From Lachnospiraceae bacterium UBA3689 (GTDB lineage: Bacteria; Bacillota; Clostridia; Lachnospirales; Lachnospiraceae): a DNA stretch of 64,000 bases. Within the stretch, counting starts at the first letter, position 1, and the number at the start of each line of letters is the position of its first letter. Shown in pieces: positions 33,235 to 41,730 of the stretch. Location of the stretch: NCBI GenBank assembly GCA_002371465.1, contig DFIU01000018.1:1-64000 (forward strand), in the 5' to 3' direction. A program made the position numbers and the translations under genes. The notes beneath the pieces are model-generated. The model saw only the letters and a program-made list of their open reading frames with translations. It was not told the DNA's origin and made no database searches.

Positions 33235-34908
33235 TTACTTGCTTTCAGCTTTGTTGAATTTATCCAGATTTCTCTGATAGATATCCAGATAGTCCTCAAG
33301 GCCATAGCCATCCAGCTTCTTCAGGTATGCGTCCCAATCCTTGTCAGTCAGACCGTTCATAACCCAATCCGCCTTCTGGGTATTGATCTCGGTGACCAGA
33401 TCCGCCTGCAGATCGGACAGGTCCTGGGTATCCTCGGCATTCATGAAAAGGTTCGGATAAACGTTGTCGTTCTTCATGTCCGGTGTGTAAATGTCCTTGA
33501 TCCAGTCCAGTCTGTACTGAGCGTCATCCGGAGTGGTGACATAGACGTTGTAGTAAGAGTTCATGACTGCCAGAGGACCTGCGACACACTCTGCTTCACG
33601 GACCTCAACCGGAGAAGCATCACCGAGCGGCGCGTGCTGGAGCATATCTTTGCCGTCCTTGTTTTTGCCCATTTTAAAGATATCGAATTCATCACCTTCG
33701 TCATAGGTTCCCCAGTTGTTCTGCGGAGACTGCATGGGATCGTACATCTGATCCAGCCAGGAGCAGACCAGGGCCGGGTTCTTAGCCTTAGATGTTACCA
33801 CACATCTGCCTCTGTCGAAACCGGATGTATAGGAACCGTTTGCCGGAGTAATATTCCTGACATCTGCCGTCAGAGCCGGCAGCGGAACCCAGTCCTTAAG
33901 GTTGTCGATGTTGGCGACATCCCAAGTGAAGCAGACGCCGTAACGACCGGACTTGCCCTTGGCAACATAGGTGGACCAATCCTGGGTGAAGGCTTCCGGA
34001 TCGATCAGCCCCTCGGCGTTCAGCTTGTGAAGCCATTCCACGCCCTTTTTGTAGCCTTCCTGGGTGGCCGTGCAGATGACCTTGTTGTCGTTGGTGACTG
34101 CGATGTGCTTGCCGTTGTCGTTGTCACCGTAGCCCTCGCCGAAGCCGTTGATCAGGATCATACAGTCCTCATTGCCGCCGCCCACGATGCAGGACATGGG
34201 GATGATGCTGCCTTCAATTCCGAATTGCTTCTGCAGATCCTGGGAATGATCCTTGAATGCCTTGAGGACATTTTCAAATTCATCCGTTGTCTTCGGGATC
34301 TGAAGTCCCAGGAAATCCAGCCATTTCTTGTTGATAAAGGACATATTGCCCACGGTCTGGATCGCTGTCTTATTTTCACCCAGCTGCTCGATCCAGGGAA
34401 GAGCCCAGATATGACCGTCCTCATCGGTTGACATAATCCGGTATTCCGGATAGTCGTCAAAGATCTTCTTCAGGTTGGGCATGTACTTGTCGATGTAGTC
34501 TTCCAGGTTAATGATGACACCCTGCTCCGCATAACGCAGAAGATCGGTGTCGCCAAAGCCCGCGTTGAAGACGAAGTCCTGTAAGGTATCCGTATTGGAC
34601 ATCTGCAGGGAAGCCTTGTCTCCCCACTGATCGCTGGAAATCGCGGTCCAGTCGACATGGACGTTGGTCTTTTCTTCCAGTCTCTTGAAAATGGTCCTAT
34701 TGTTGGGTTCGGATTCGGACCCTGCCGGATAGGTGGTCAGACCGGTGATCGTCGCCTTCTCCTTTAAGGGAAGCTTGACATCCTCTGCCGGAACGTCCGA
34801 AACATCCGCGCCTGCAGCCGCGCCCTTGCCGCCGCAGGCTGCCAGAGGCAGGACCATAGCCGCTGCCATTGCAAGTGCCAACACTCTCTTTGCTGCTTTT
34901 ACTCTCAT
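33235..34908 (-). CDS. Carbohydrate ABC transporter substrate-binding lipoprotein
   Basis: 557 residues. Lipoprotein signal: basic start, hydrophobic stretch and LAAC lipobox with Cys25. The mature part has the family-1 solute-binding fold (YAEQGVIINLEDYIDKYMPNLKKIFDDYP, ALPWIEQLG, SFINKKWLDFLGLQIPKTTDEFENVLKAFKD) of the large LplA-type binders. It captures an oligosaccharide outside the membrane for the two permeases. With GH32 downstream the ligand is likely a fructo-oligosaccharide or sucrose. No ATPase gene is nearby, so a shared MsmX-type ATPase is expected. Confidence 0.92.
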   Translation of the reverse strand: MRVKAAKRVLALAMAAAMVLPLAACGGKGAAAGADVSDVPAEDVKLPLKEKATITGLTTYPAGSESEPNNRTIFKRLEEKTNVHVDWTAISSDQWGDKASLQMSNTDTLQDFVFNAGFGDTDLLRYAEQGVIINLEDYIDKYMPNLKKIFDDYPEYRIMSTDEDGHIWALPWIEQLGENKTAIQTVGNMSFINKKWLDFLGLQIPKTTDEFENVLKAFKDHSQDLQKQFGIEGSIIPMSCIVGGGNEDCMILINGFGEGYGDNDNGKHIAVTNDNKVICTATQEGYKKGVEWLHKLNAEGLIDPEAFTQDWSTYVAKGKSGRYGVCFTWDVANIDNLKDWVPLPALTADVRNITPANGSYTSGFDRGRCVVTSKAKNPALVCSWLDQMYDPMQSPQNNWGTYDEGDEFDIFKMGKNKDGKDMLQHAPLGDASPVEVREAECVAGPLAVMNSYYNVYVTTPDDAQYRLDWIKDIYTPDMKNDNVYPNLFMNAEDTQDLSDLQADLVTEINTQKADWVMNGLTDKDWDAYLKKLDGYGLEDYLDIYQRNLDKFNKAESK

Positions 34909-34975
34909 ACTTTACTCCTTTTCCCTTCCTTATTATCTAAACCCTGACGGGCCTAAATTCATTTACTGTATCCGA

Positions 34976-35872
34976 TCAGCCCTTGACCGCTCCGGCCATG
35001 ATGCCGGCGTCAAAGTATTTCTGGAAGAACGGATACATTACCAAAAGCGGAATACTGGAAATGATGATCGTTGCGTACTTCAGCAGTTCGCCCAACTGGG
35101 CTCTTGCCGCTGTGGACTGCATATCCGCGATCATACCCGGCTGAGGCTGGTTCTGAATCAGGATGGCGCGGAGGACCAGCTGCAGGGGCTGCTTATAATC
35201 GGAAGATAAGTAAATCATCGCATCGAAGTAGCTGTTCCACATTCCGACGAACTGCCACATAACCAGGACCATGATGACCGGCTTGCAGACGGGCAGGAGG
35301 ACCTTGAAGAAATAGGTGATCTCGTTGGCGCCGTCGACCGAAGCCGCCTCCCGAAGTTCGGAAGGAACATTGGAATAGTAGGTTCTGGCTATGATCATGT
35401 TCCAGACACTGAAAGCGCCCGGCAGGATGATCGCCCAGATGGTATCCAGCATATTCAGCTTGCTGATCAGGAGGTAAGTCGGGATCAATCCGCCACCGAA
35501 GAACATGGTGATGACAAAGACAACATTGAAGAAGCCCCGACCCTTAAAGTCCTTTCTGGACATGGGGTAAGCCGCCAGCATGGTAACTGCGACAGATATG
35601 AAGGTAAAGGCGACGGAATACAGGATGGCATTGCCGAAGCCGACCCAGATCTGCCTGTTTTCCACGACTCGCTTGTAGGCGGTGATGGTCCATTTACTGA
35701 AATCAAAGGTGACACCGCTGTTCTGCAGGGTGACCGGATCCATGAAGGAAGCGATGACGATGTAGATCAGGGGCACGATGATCGCCAGAACAAAGAGAGC
35801 CAGGAATAAGTATCCGATGATCAAAAAGAGCTTATCGGACAAGGCGTAGGAACTGAATTTTCTCTTTCTCAT
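34976..35872 (-). CDS. Carbohydrate ABC transporter permease (LplC-like)
   Basis: 298 residues, six transmembrane helices. The EAA loop ELREAASVDGANEITYFFKVLLPVCKP contacts the ATPase. The KYFDAGIMAGAVKG end is typical of LplC/YtcP-type permeases. It pairs with the LplB-like permease 18 bp upstream. Confidence 0.93.
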   Translation of the reverse strand: MRKRKFSSYALSDKLFLIIGYLFLALFVLAIIVPLIYIVIASFMDPVTLQNSGVTFDFSKWTITAYKRVVENRQIWVGFGNAILYSVAFTFISVAVTMLAAYPMSRKDFKGRGFFNVVFVITMFFGGGLIPTYLLISKLNMLDTIWAIILPGAFSVWNMIIARTYYSNVPSELREAASVDGANEITYFFKVLLPVCKPVIMVLVMWQFVGMWNSYFDAMIYLSSDYKQPLQLVLRAILIQNQPQPGMIADMQSTAARAQLGELLKYATIIISSIPLLVMYPFFQKYFDAGIMAGAVKG

Positions 35873-35889
35873 TGTTTTCTCCTTCTCTT

Positions 35890-36834
35890 TTACAGACCTT
35901 TTCCTTCATTCATCTTCTTGACGATCGCGTTGACGACGATCAGGAGAATTACATTGATGATCGAGTTAAACAGCCCGACGGCGGTTGAGAAACTGTAGTC
36001 GCCGTCCAAAAGACCTTTCTTGTAGACGTAGGTTGCGATGATTTCGGAGGTCTCCAGGTTCATGTCCGTCTGCAGAGCGTAGGCCTTTTCAAATCCGATA
36101 CTCATGATATTGCCGGCGGAGAGGATGAACTGGATAACGACCATATCCTTGATTGCCGGCCACTCGACTGCCTTGATCTGCTGCCAGATATTGGCCCCGT
36201 CCATGACCGCCGCTTCGCGCAGTTCCTGGCTCGCGTTGGAGAGGGAAGCCGTGTACATGATGGATGCCCAGCCGGCTCCCTGCCAGATACCGGATGCGAT
36301 GTAGATGGTACGGAAAGCTTCCGGCATGGTCATGAAGTTGATATGGGTGCCCAGAAGCAGGTTGACCGGACCTGTGACGGAAAGGAGGATTCTCACAATA
36401 CCGCAGAGGACGATGACAGATACGAAGTTGGGCAGATAGAGGATCAGCTGGATGTTCTTCTGCACATGCTTATTCTGGATCCGGTTTAAAAGGAGAGCCA
36501 GGATGATCGGCATGGGGAAGCCCCAGAGCAGACCGTAGATACTCAGCTTCAGCGTGTTGCCCAGATACTGGAGGAAGTCGGGGGATGACATGAAGCGGTG
36601 GAAATACTTCATTCCCACCCACCGGCTGCCCAGGATGCCCCGGATCGGATTGTAGCGCTCGAACGCGATCAGGACGCCTCCCATGGGAACGTACTTGAAA
36701 ATAATGGTCAACAGAAATGCCGGCAGCATGAAGATTACGTACAGCTGCCAGTGGGACCTGAGATAACTCAGGAAATTCCCCTTGGGGGCTGCCCCCGGTC
36801 GGTAAGCTCCGACTTTTGCGGTTTTACCTGCCAT
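35890..36834 (-). CDS. Carbohydrate ABC transporter permease (LplB-like)
   Basis: 314 residues from the ATG at 36834, which has GAAGGAGGAGC in front; an upstream ATG adds 13 unlikely residues. Six helices and EAA loop QELREAAVMDGANIWQQIKAVEWPAIK. The segment IKYVPMGGVLIAFERYNP-like (FKYVPMGGVLIAFERYNP) is characteristic of LplB. First gene of the importer operon. Confidence 0.93.
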   Translation of the reverse strand: MAGKTAKVGAYRPGAAPKGNFLSYLRSHWQLYVIFMLPAFLLTIIFKYVPMGGVLIAFERYNPIRGILGSRWVGMKYFHRFMSSPDFLQYLGNTLKLSIYGLLWGFPMPIILALLLNRIQNKHVQKNIQLILYLPNFVSVIVLCGIVRILLSVTGPVNLLLGTHINFMTMPEAFRTIYIASGIWQGAGWASIMYTASLSNASQELREAAVMDGANIWQQIKAVEWPAIKDMVVIQFILSAGNIMSIGFEKAYALQTDMNLETSEIIATYVYKKGLLDGDYSFSTAVGLFNSIINVILLIVVNAIVKKMNEGKGL

Positions 36835-36857
36835 CTTGCTCCTCCTTCGATTAAAGA

Positions 36858-36872
36858 TTTTACATTTGCACA
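36858..36872. repeat. 15-bp motif, copy 1 (candidate LacI-type operator)
   Basis: TTTTACATTTGCACA, identical to the copy at 37029-37043. It lies between the permease operon promoter and its start codon. Confidence 0.55.
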
Positions 36873-36900
36873 CTCTTCAATATGCAATTGACACTTATAA

Positions 36901-36928
36901 TCTAGTTCTGTATTAGGTCTTTGTCAAC
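36901..36928 (-). promoter_or_regulatory. Promoter of the permease-binding protein-GH32 operon
   Basis: On the minus strand: TTGACA (RC of tgtcaa at about 36922-36927), 17-bp spacer, TAGATT as -10 about 36899-36904. The -35 is perfect and the -10 moderate. About 65 bp upstream of the start codon. Confidence 0.55.
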
Positions 36929-36943
36929 TAATATTAGGATTAT

Positions 36944-36959
36944 TTTTACGTTTGACACA
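36944..36959. repeat. Degenerate copy of the 15-bp motif
   Basis: TTTTACGTTTGACACA differs from the two perfect copies by one substitution and one inserted base. It lies midway between the divergent promoters. Confidence 0.4.
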
Positions 36960-37021
36960 TTCACTAATTTAGGCAGGCAAAAATTGTGCAGTTTTTAGAG
37001 GTATCTTGTATACAGGGAGAT

Positions 37022-37050
37022 TTGACATTTTTACATTTGCACAATATACT
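37022..37050 (+). promoter_or_regulatory. Promoter of the yesL - lacI operon
   Basis: -35 TTGACA (37022-37027), 17-bp spacer, -10 TATACT (37045-37050). The spacer contains a perfect copy of the 15-bp motif, so a protein bound there would block RNA polymerase. Confidence 0.85.
37029..37043. repeat. 15-bp motif, copy 2, in the yesL promoter spacer
   Basis: TTTTACATTTGCACA, identical to 36858-36872. A related TTGCACA occurs at about 38355-38361, just upstream of the lacI-type gene. Confidence 0.6.
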
Positions 37051-37079
37051 TGGGTTAAGACTGCAAAAAGGAGGCTGAC

Positions 37080-37733
37080 ATGTTAAAAGATCTTTTCAGT
37101 CTGGACAATCCGATTATGAACTTTATCAGCCATATCGCGGACAGCGTCATCTTAAATCTGCTGTGGCTCTTAACGTCCCTGCCGATCTTCACCATCGGGG
37201 CATCCACGACGGCGCTTTACTACTGCACGCTGCGGATCGCGGAGGGCAAAGAGGGGGGCGTCATAAAGACCTACTTCTCCGCCTTTAGGGATAATTTCAA
37301 ACAGGGGACCCTGACCGGTCTCATTATGCTGGGCGTCGGAGGTGTCCTCTCTCTTGACGGCTATGTCCTGACCCGCTTAAAGAATACAGGCGTCATCTGG
37401 GTTCTCCTCTACGCCGTCTGGATTCTCATGGTCATCCTCTATGTCATGATCCTGATCTATCTCTTTCCGCTGGAAGCCCGCTTCGTCAATACGATTCCCA
37501 TGATGTTTAAAAATTCCCTGATCGTCAGCGTCCGCTTTTTGATCTGCACGATCGTGGTCGCTGCCATCCACTTCGCGGTCTATTACTTCATTATTAATAT
37601 CTTTACACCCGCTATCTTCTTCGGAGAGGGCTTGTGTGCGCTTCTATCCTCTTATCTTTTGAAAAATGTGCTTCACTTTATCGAAGCTCCGGAGGATCTG
37701 ACCAATATGAAGAAGGGGAAGGAAGAACCATAA
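37080..37733 (+). CDS. yesL: YesL family (DUF624) membrane protein
   Basis: 217 residues with four or five helices. N-terminal NPIMNFISHIADSVILNLLWLLTSLPIFTIGASTTALYY is the DUF624 signature. YesL proteins are usually encoded with LplABC-type importers, as here, and may assist the transporter; the mechanism is unknown. Ribosome binding site AAAAAGGAGG. Confidence 0.9.
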   Translation: MLKDLFSLDNPIMNFISHIADSVILNLLWLLTSLPIFTIGASTTALYYCTLRIAEGKEGGVIKTYFSAFRDNFKQGTLTGLIMLGVGGVLSLDGYVLTRLKNTGVIWVLLYAVWILMVILYVMILIYLFPLEARFVNTIPMMFKNSLIVSVRFLICTIVVAAIHFAVYYFIINIFTPAIFFGEGLCALLSSYLLKNVLHFIEAPEDLTNMKKGKEEP

Positions 37734-38354
37734 ATGGAAAAGGATCCCAAGGAACAATTTCAAAGTCTGACGCCCAAGAAGCGGATCGGTTATATCTGGG
37801 ACTACTACAAGCTGCCCATCATCATCGGACTCATTTTCCTTTATATAGGAGGCTACCTGATCTTTCGGACTGTTACCAAGAAGGACACCTACCTCTATGC
37901 GGCATCGATCAATGTCTCCTTTGGAAATGAAATAAAGAAGGACCTGACGGACGGCTTTATGAAGGATGCGGGCATCGATCCCCGGCACAAGCAGGTCTTC
38001 TTTACCGGCAGCCTGGTTCTGGGATCGGAAAAAGAGTCCGACAGCCAGTATTCCTACGCCTCCCGCATGAAGATTGTCGCCATGGTCGAGACCCAGGAAC
38101 TGGATACGGTCATCATGAGCAAGTCCGCCTACGACCTGATGGAATCAAGCGGCTATCTGGCGGATCTAAGCGGGGTGGCGGATTTAAAAGAAGGGGGGCT
38201 GACCTCTGCCCAGGACGCCCTGGTCCTCACGGGAAACGGAGGCATTTTCAAAGATTCCGGCATCAAGGACGACCTCTACCTGGGCATTATCGTCAACACC
38301 AAGCGGCGGTCCGCCGCCGAACAGTACCTGCGCTATTTATCTGCGCACAAATAA
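37734..38354 (+). CDS. Unknown single-pass membrane protein next to YesL
   Basis: 206 residues. A cytoplasmic N-terminus of about 27 residues, one helix (LPIIIGLIFLYIGGYLIFRTV, 27-47), then a 155-residue extracytoplasmic domain. That domain has motifs like ETQELDTVIMSKSAYDLMESSGYLADLS, which recall the ligand lobes of periplasmic binding proteins. The start directly abuts the yesL stop. I do not recognise the family. Its place between yesL and the lacI-type regulator of the importer suggests an accessory or sensing role in sugar uptake, which is inference. Confidence 0.7.
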   Translation: MEKDPKEQFQSLTPKKRIGYIWDYYKLPIIIGLIFLYIGGYLIFRTVTKKDTYLYAASINVSFGNEIKKDLTDGFMKDAGIDPRHKQVFFTGSLVLGSEKESDSQYSYASRMKIVAMVETQELDTVIMSKSAYDLMESSGYLADLSGVADLKEGGLTSAQDALVLTGNGGIFKDSGIKDDLYLGIIVNTKRRSAAEQYLRYLSAHK

Positions 38355-38439
38355 ATTGCACATAGTAATAGGAAACTGTATGATAAAGAAGCTGAAACTT
38401 AGATCAAATTCAGATCGAAGGAAAGAAAGGAGGTTGATC

Positions 38440-39504
38440 ATGGCAAAACGAGTCACCATACAGGATATTGCCGATGCACTCGGCCTCTCCCGCAACACCG
38501 TATCAAAAGCGATCAACAACACCGGCGTCCTTGCCGAGGCGACGCGCAAGCAGGTCCTGACCAAGGCCGTGGAGATGGGCTATAAGCAGTTCTCCTATTT
38601 TAAACCGGAGACGCTGGAGCAGGAGATCCGGCTCCCGGAGGAAGCTGCCGGGAAGACCAACATCTTCCTGCTTACGGCAAAGCTGCTCGACAACGGACAC
38701 TTTGCCTCTTCCATGCTGAAGACCGCCAACGCCATGTTTGAAAAGCAGGGGCTCAGGCTGGTTATTTTACAGGTCACCGGCGCCGATATTGCCGCCGGTC
38801 AGATGCCGCCTACCTTTGATCCCGCTACCGCTGCCGCCATCATCTGCGTGGAGATCTTTGACTACGACTACGCCCGCATGATCTGTGACCAGGGGATTCC
38901 GACGGTCTTTGCGGACGCCCCTGTCCAAAATATCATCCGACCCCTCCCGGCGGTCGTCCTGCAGATGAACAACCGGTCCGGCATCTACCAGTTCATGGAC
39001 TACTGTCTGCAAAAAGGACGGACCCGCTTCGGCTTTGTCGGCAACTACCGGCACTGCCAGTCCTTCTATGAGCGCTACACCGCCTTTCAAAACGCAGCCG
39101 CTTTTTACCAGGTGGACGCCGATCCTGTCTTCAGCGTGCTGGGTGAGGATTCTTTGCCCCACGATCTCTACTCCTACCGCGAATATCTGAGGCAGGAATT
39201 TGCCAGCATGCCCAGCCTGCCCCAGGTTCTCATCTGCGCCAACGACTACGTCGCAATCGACGCCTGCGAGGTCTTAAAGCAGCTGGGCAGCCGGGTACCG
39301 GACGACGTCCTGGTCTGCGGTTTCGACGACTCCCAGCGTTCCCGCTACTATGAGCCCAGGCTGACCACCATCCGCATCAATGGGGACCTCATGGGGCAGC
39401 TGCTGGCTGACACCATCTCCCACCTGTCCCAGAACCAGGCGACCCTATACACCACGCTCTACGCCGACTGCAAGCTGCTCCTAAGAGAATCCAGTGAGGC
39501 GTAA
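38440..39504 (+). CDS. LacI family transcriptional regulator
   Basis: 354 residues from the ATG at 38440, behind AAGGAGG. N-terminal helix-turn-helix VTIQDIADALGLSRNTVSKAINNTGVLAEATRKQVLTKAVEMGY, then a periplasmic-binding-protein-like effector domain ending with VCGFDDSQRSRYYEPRLTTIRI. It is the likely repressor of the importer/GH32 operon and of its own operon through the repeated 15-bp motif in the divergent promoter region. Confidence 0.93.
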   Translation: MAKRVTIQDIADALGLSRNTVSKAINNTGVLAEATRKQVLTKAVEMGYKQFSYFKPETLEQEIRLPEEAAGKTNIFLLTAKLLDNGHFASSMLKTANAMFEKQGLRLVILQVTGADIAAGQMPPTFDPATAAAIICVEIFDYDYARMICDQGIPTVFADAPVQNIIRPLPAVVLQMNNRSGIYQFMDYCLQKGRTRFGFVGNYRHCQSFYERYTAFQNAAAFYQVDADPVFSVLGEDSLPHDLYSYREYLRQEFASMPSLPQVLICANDYVAIDACEVLKQLGSRVPDDVLVCGFDDSQRSRYYEPRLTTIRINGDLMGQLLADTISHLSQNQATLYTTLYADCKLLLRESSEA

Positions 39505-39546
39505 AAAAGCGGCAGGACCGGATGACTCCGGCACTGCCGTTTTTAT
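39503..39546. terminator. Bidirectional terminator between lacI-type gene and HU
   Basis: AAAAAAGCGGCAG with CCGGA / TCCGG inside and CTGCCGTTTTTAT. It serves both convergent genes. Confidence 0.9.
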
Positions 39547-39562
39547 CATAATCAGAATTGTT

Positions 39563-39838
39563 TTACTCGTTTACGCTGTCCTTTAAAGCCTTGCCAGCCT
39601 TGAACTTGGGAGCCTTGGAAGCCGCAATGGTCATGGTCTCGCCGGTCTGCGGATTTCTGCCTTCCCGTGCAGCTCTTTCAGAGACTTCAAAAGTACCGAA
39701 GCCAACAAGCTGAACCTTTCCGCCCTTCTTCAGTTCGTCCGTTACGACATCGATGAATGCCTTAACTGCAGCGTCAGAATCTTTCTTGGAAAGACCAGTC
39801 TGTTCCGCGATTGCAGCAGATAATTCAACCTTATTCAT
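39563..39838 (-). CDS. hup: HU family DNA-binding protein
   Basis: 91 residues, canonical HU: MNKVELSAAIAEQTGLSKKDSDAAVKAF, GFGTFEVSERAAREGRNPQTGE (DNA-binding arm) and KAPKFKAGKALKD. Major nucleoid protein that bends DNA. Ribosome binding site AGGAGG, strong promoter upstream. Confidence 0.97.
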   Translation of the reverse strand: MNKVELSAAIAEQTGLSKKDSDAAVKAFIDVVTDELKKGGKVQLVGFGTFEVSERAAREGRNPQTGETMTIAASKAPKFKAGKALKDSVNE

Positions 39839-39889
39839 GAATATTTCCTCCTAAATTTTTTCGTTTCCGAAAATGTAATGACTTATAAA

Positions 39890-39918
39890 GTTATAGCCTA
39901 TAGAGCCTCTGCTGTCAA
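39890..39918 (-). promoter_or_regulatory. HU promoter
   Basis: On the minus strand: -35 TTGACA (39913-39918), 17-bp spacer, -10 TATAAC (39890-39895). The -35 overlaps the last codons of the phosphoglucomutase gene. Confidence 0.8.
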
Positions 39919-41597
39919 GCAAAAAGCGGTTTCAGAGCCTCTGCCAGCGCGTCCTTCTCCTGCTCGGCTTCCGTAAGATTTGCTCCCTTGGTCGTGTAGT
40001 AAGCCTTAATCTTGGGCTCCGTGCCGGACGGGCGGACGACGACCGTCGCCCCGTCATCCAAACCGCAGATCAGGACGTTCGCCTTGGGAAGACCGGTCTC
40101 CTCGGGTTTTAAATAATCCGTTACGGATACGACCTTTCTGCCTGCCAGTTCTGCCGGGGGATTCTTGCGAAGCTCCGTCATGATGCCTGCCATCTTGTCC
40201 ATACCGGAAAGACCCGGGAAGGAGAAGCTGTCGACCTTGTTGAGATAGCGGCCGTACTGCTGATAGATCTCCTCCAGTCTCTGCTTGATGGAAGAGCCGA
40301 TGCTCCTATAATATGCCGCCATTTCGCAGATCAGCATGGAGCCGATCACGGCGTCCTTGTCCCGGACGTAGGGGCCTGCCAGATAGCCGTAGCTCTCTTC
40401 AAAGCCGAAAATAAAGCGATCCACCTGACCGTCGGCTTCCAGATCCGCGATTTGATCGCCGATCCACTTAAAGCCGGTCAGGGTATGGCGCATTTCCACA
40501 CCGTAATGCTGAGCCACCAGATCGGCAAGCGGGGTAGATACGATGGACATAACCGCAACCGGATCCTTGGGCATGGTCCCCTTTTCGATCCTGCCGGCGC
40601 AGATATAGTCGAGCAGAAGGACGCCCATCTCATTGCCCGAGACCAGCTCATAGGAGCCGTCCGGACACTTCATGGCGATGCCGACCCGGTCCGCGTCGGG
40701 ATCGGTCGCCAGCATCAGATCGGCGCCGACTTCCTTTGCCTTCTCCAGTCCTTTTTCAAGCGCCTGGAAGATCTCCGGGTTGGGATAAGGGCAGGTGGTG
40801 AAGTAGCCATTGGGATATTCCTGTTCGGGTACGATGGTGATATCGGTAATACCCATATCCGTCAGCACGTGGGTGACCGGGACCAGACCGGTACCGTTTA
40901 AGGGGGAGTAGACCAGCTTCAGTCCTGCCGTCCTGCAAAGACCCGGCCGGACCTGTCTGTCCTCGATCGCCTGATAGAGGGCTTCCTTGCAGTCCTCCCC
41001 AACGAAGCGGATCAGCCCCTGCTCCACGCCTTCGGCAAAGTCCATAAAAGTCGCCCCGGTCAGAACGTCGGTCTTTTGGATCGCGTCGTAGACAACCGCG
41101 ACCGCGTCGTCCGTCATCTGGCAGCCGTCCGGACCGTAAGCCTTATAGCCGTTGTATTCCTTGGGGTTGTGGGAAGCCGTCACCATGATGCCGGCGTTGC
41201 AGTTGTAGTAACGGGTCGCAAAACTAAGAGCCGGAACCGGCATGAGTTCATCATAGATGCGGACCTTGATTCCATTTGCAGCCAGGACACCGGCTGCCGC
41301 CCGGGCGAAGTTCCAGCCCTTTAATCTGGAGTCGTAGCTGATGGCGACCGTCTGGGTGCCTCCCTGGGTCTTGACCCAGTTGGCAACCCCCTGGGTCGCC
41401 TGCCGAACCACCCAGATATTCATGCGGTTGGTTCCCGCTCCCAGCGTTCCGCGCAGCCCCGCCGTTCCGAACTGTAAAGAGACCGCAAAGCGGTCCTTAA
41501 TCGCTTCCTCATCGCCCTCGACGGACTGAAGTTCCCGTTTCAAGTCGAAATCTTCCAGATCCGCCGCAAGCCACCGCTTGTATTCATCCAGATACAT
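39915..41597 (-). CDS. pgcA: Phospho-sugar mutase (alpha-phosphoglucomutase type)
   Basis: 560 residues from the ATG at 41597, behind AGAGGAATG. Catalytic serine loop TASHNPKEYNGYKAYG, metal site DPDADR, substrate loop GFEESYGYL and phosphate loop RPSGTEPKIKAYY. Converts glucose-1-phosphate to glucose-6-phosphate, linking the maltodextrin enzymes to glycolysis. It has its own strong promoter and a leader of about 90 nt. Confidence 0.93.
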   Translation of the reverse strand: MYLDEYKRWLAADLEDFDLKRELQSVEGDEEAIKDRFAVSLQFGTAGLRGTLGAGTNRMNIWVVRQATQGVANWVKTQGGTQTVAISYDSRLKGWNFARAAAGVLAANGIKVRIYDELMPVPALSFATRYYNCNAGIMVTASHNPKEYNGYKAYGPDGCQMTDDAVAVVYDAIQKTDVLTGATFMDFAEGVEQGLIRFVGEDCKEALYQAIEDRQVRPGLCRTAGLKLVYSPLNGTGLVPVTHVLTDMGITDITIVPEQEYPNGYFTTCPYPNPEIFQALEKGLEKAKEVGADLMLATDPDADRVGIAMKCPDGSYELVSGNEMGVLLLDYICAGRIEKGTMPKDPVAVMSIVSTPLADLVAQHYGVEMRHTLTGFKWIGDQIADLEADGQVDRFIFGFEESYGYLAGPYVRDKDAVIGSMLICEMAAYYRSIGSSIKQRLEEIYQQYGRYLNKVDSFSFPGLSGMDKMAGIMTELRKNPPAELAGRKVVSVTDYLKPEETGLPKANVLICGLDDGATVVVRPSGTEPKIKAYYTTKGANLTEAEQEKDALAEALKPLFA

Positions 41598-41696
41598 ATC
41601 GCATTCCTCTCTTTCCCGATTGATTCGATAGGTTTGGTGATTTTGACGATAACACATGGCCGCAAAGCTGCTGCGACCGACAAAGCATCCAATTCC

Positions 41697-41725
41697 ACTA
41701 TAATAAGCGCCGGGGACCTTGTCAA
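41697..41725 (-). promoter_or_regulatory. Phosphoglucomutase promoter
   Basis: On the minus strand: -35 TTGACA (41720-41725), 17-bp spacer, -10 TATAGT (41697-41702), immediately after the cca stop codon. Confidence 0.85.
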
Positions 41726-41730
41726 GAAAC

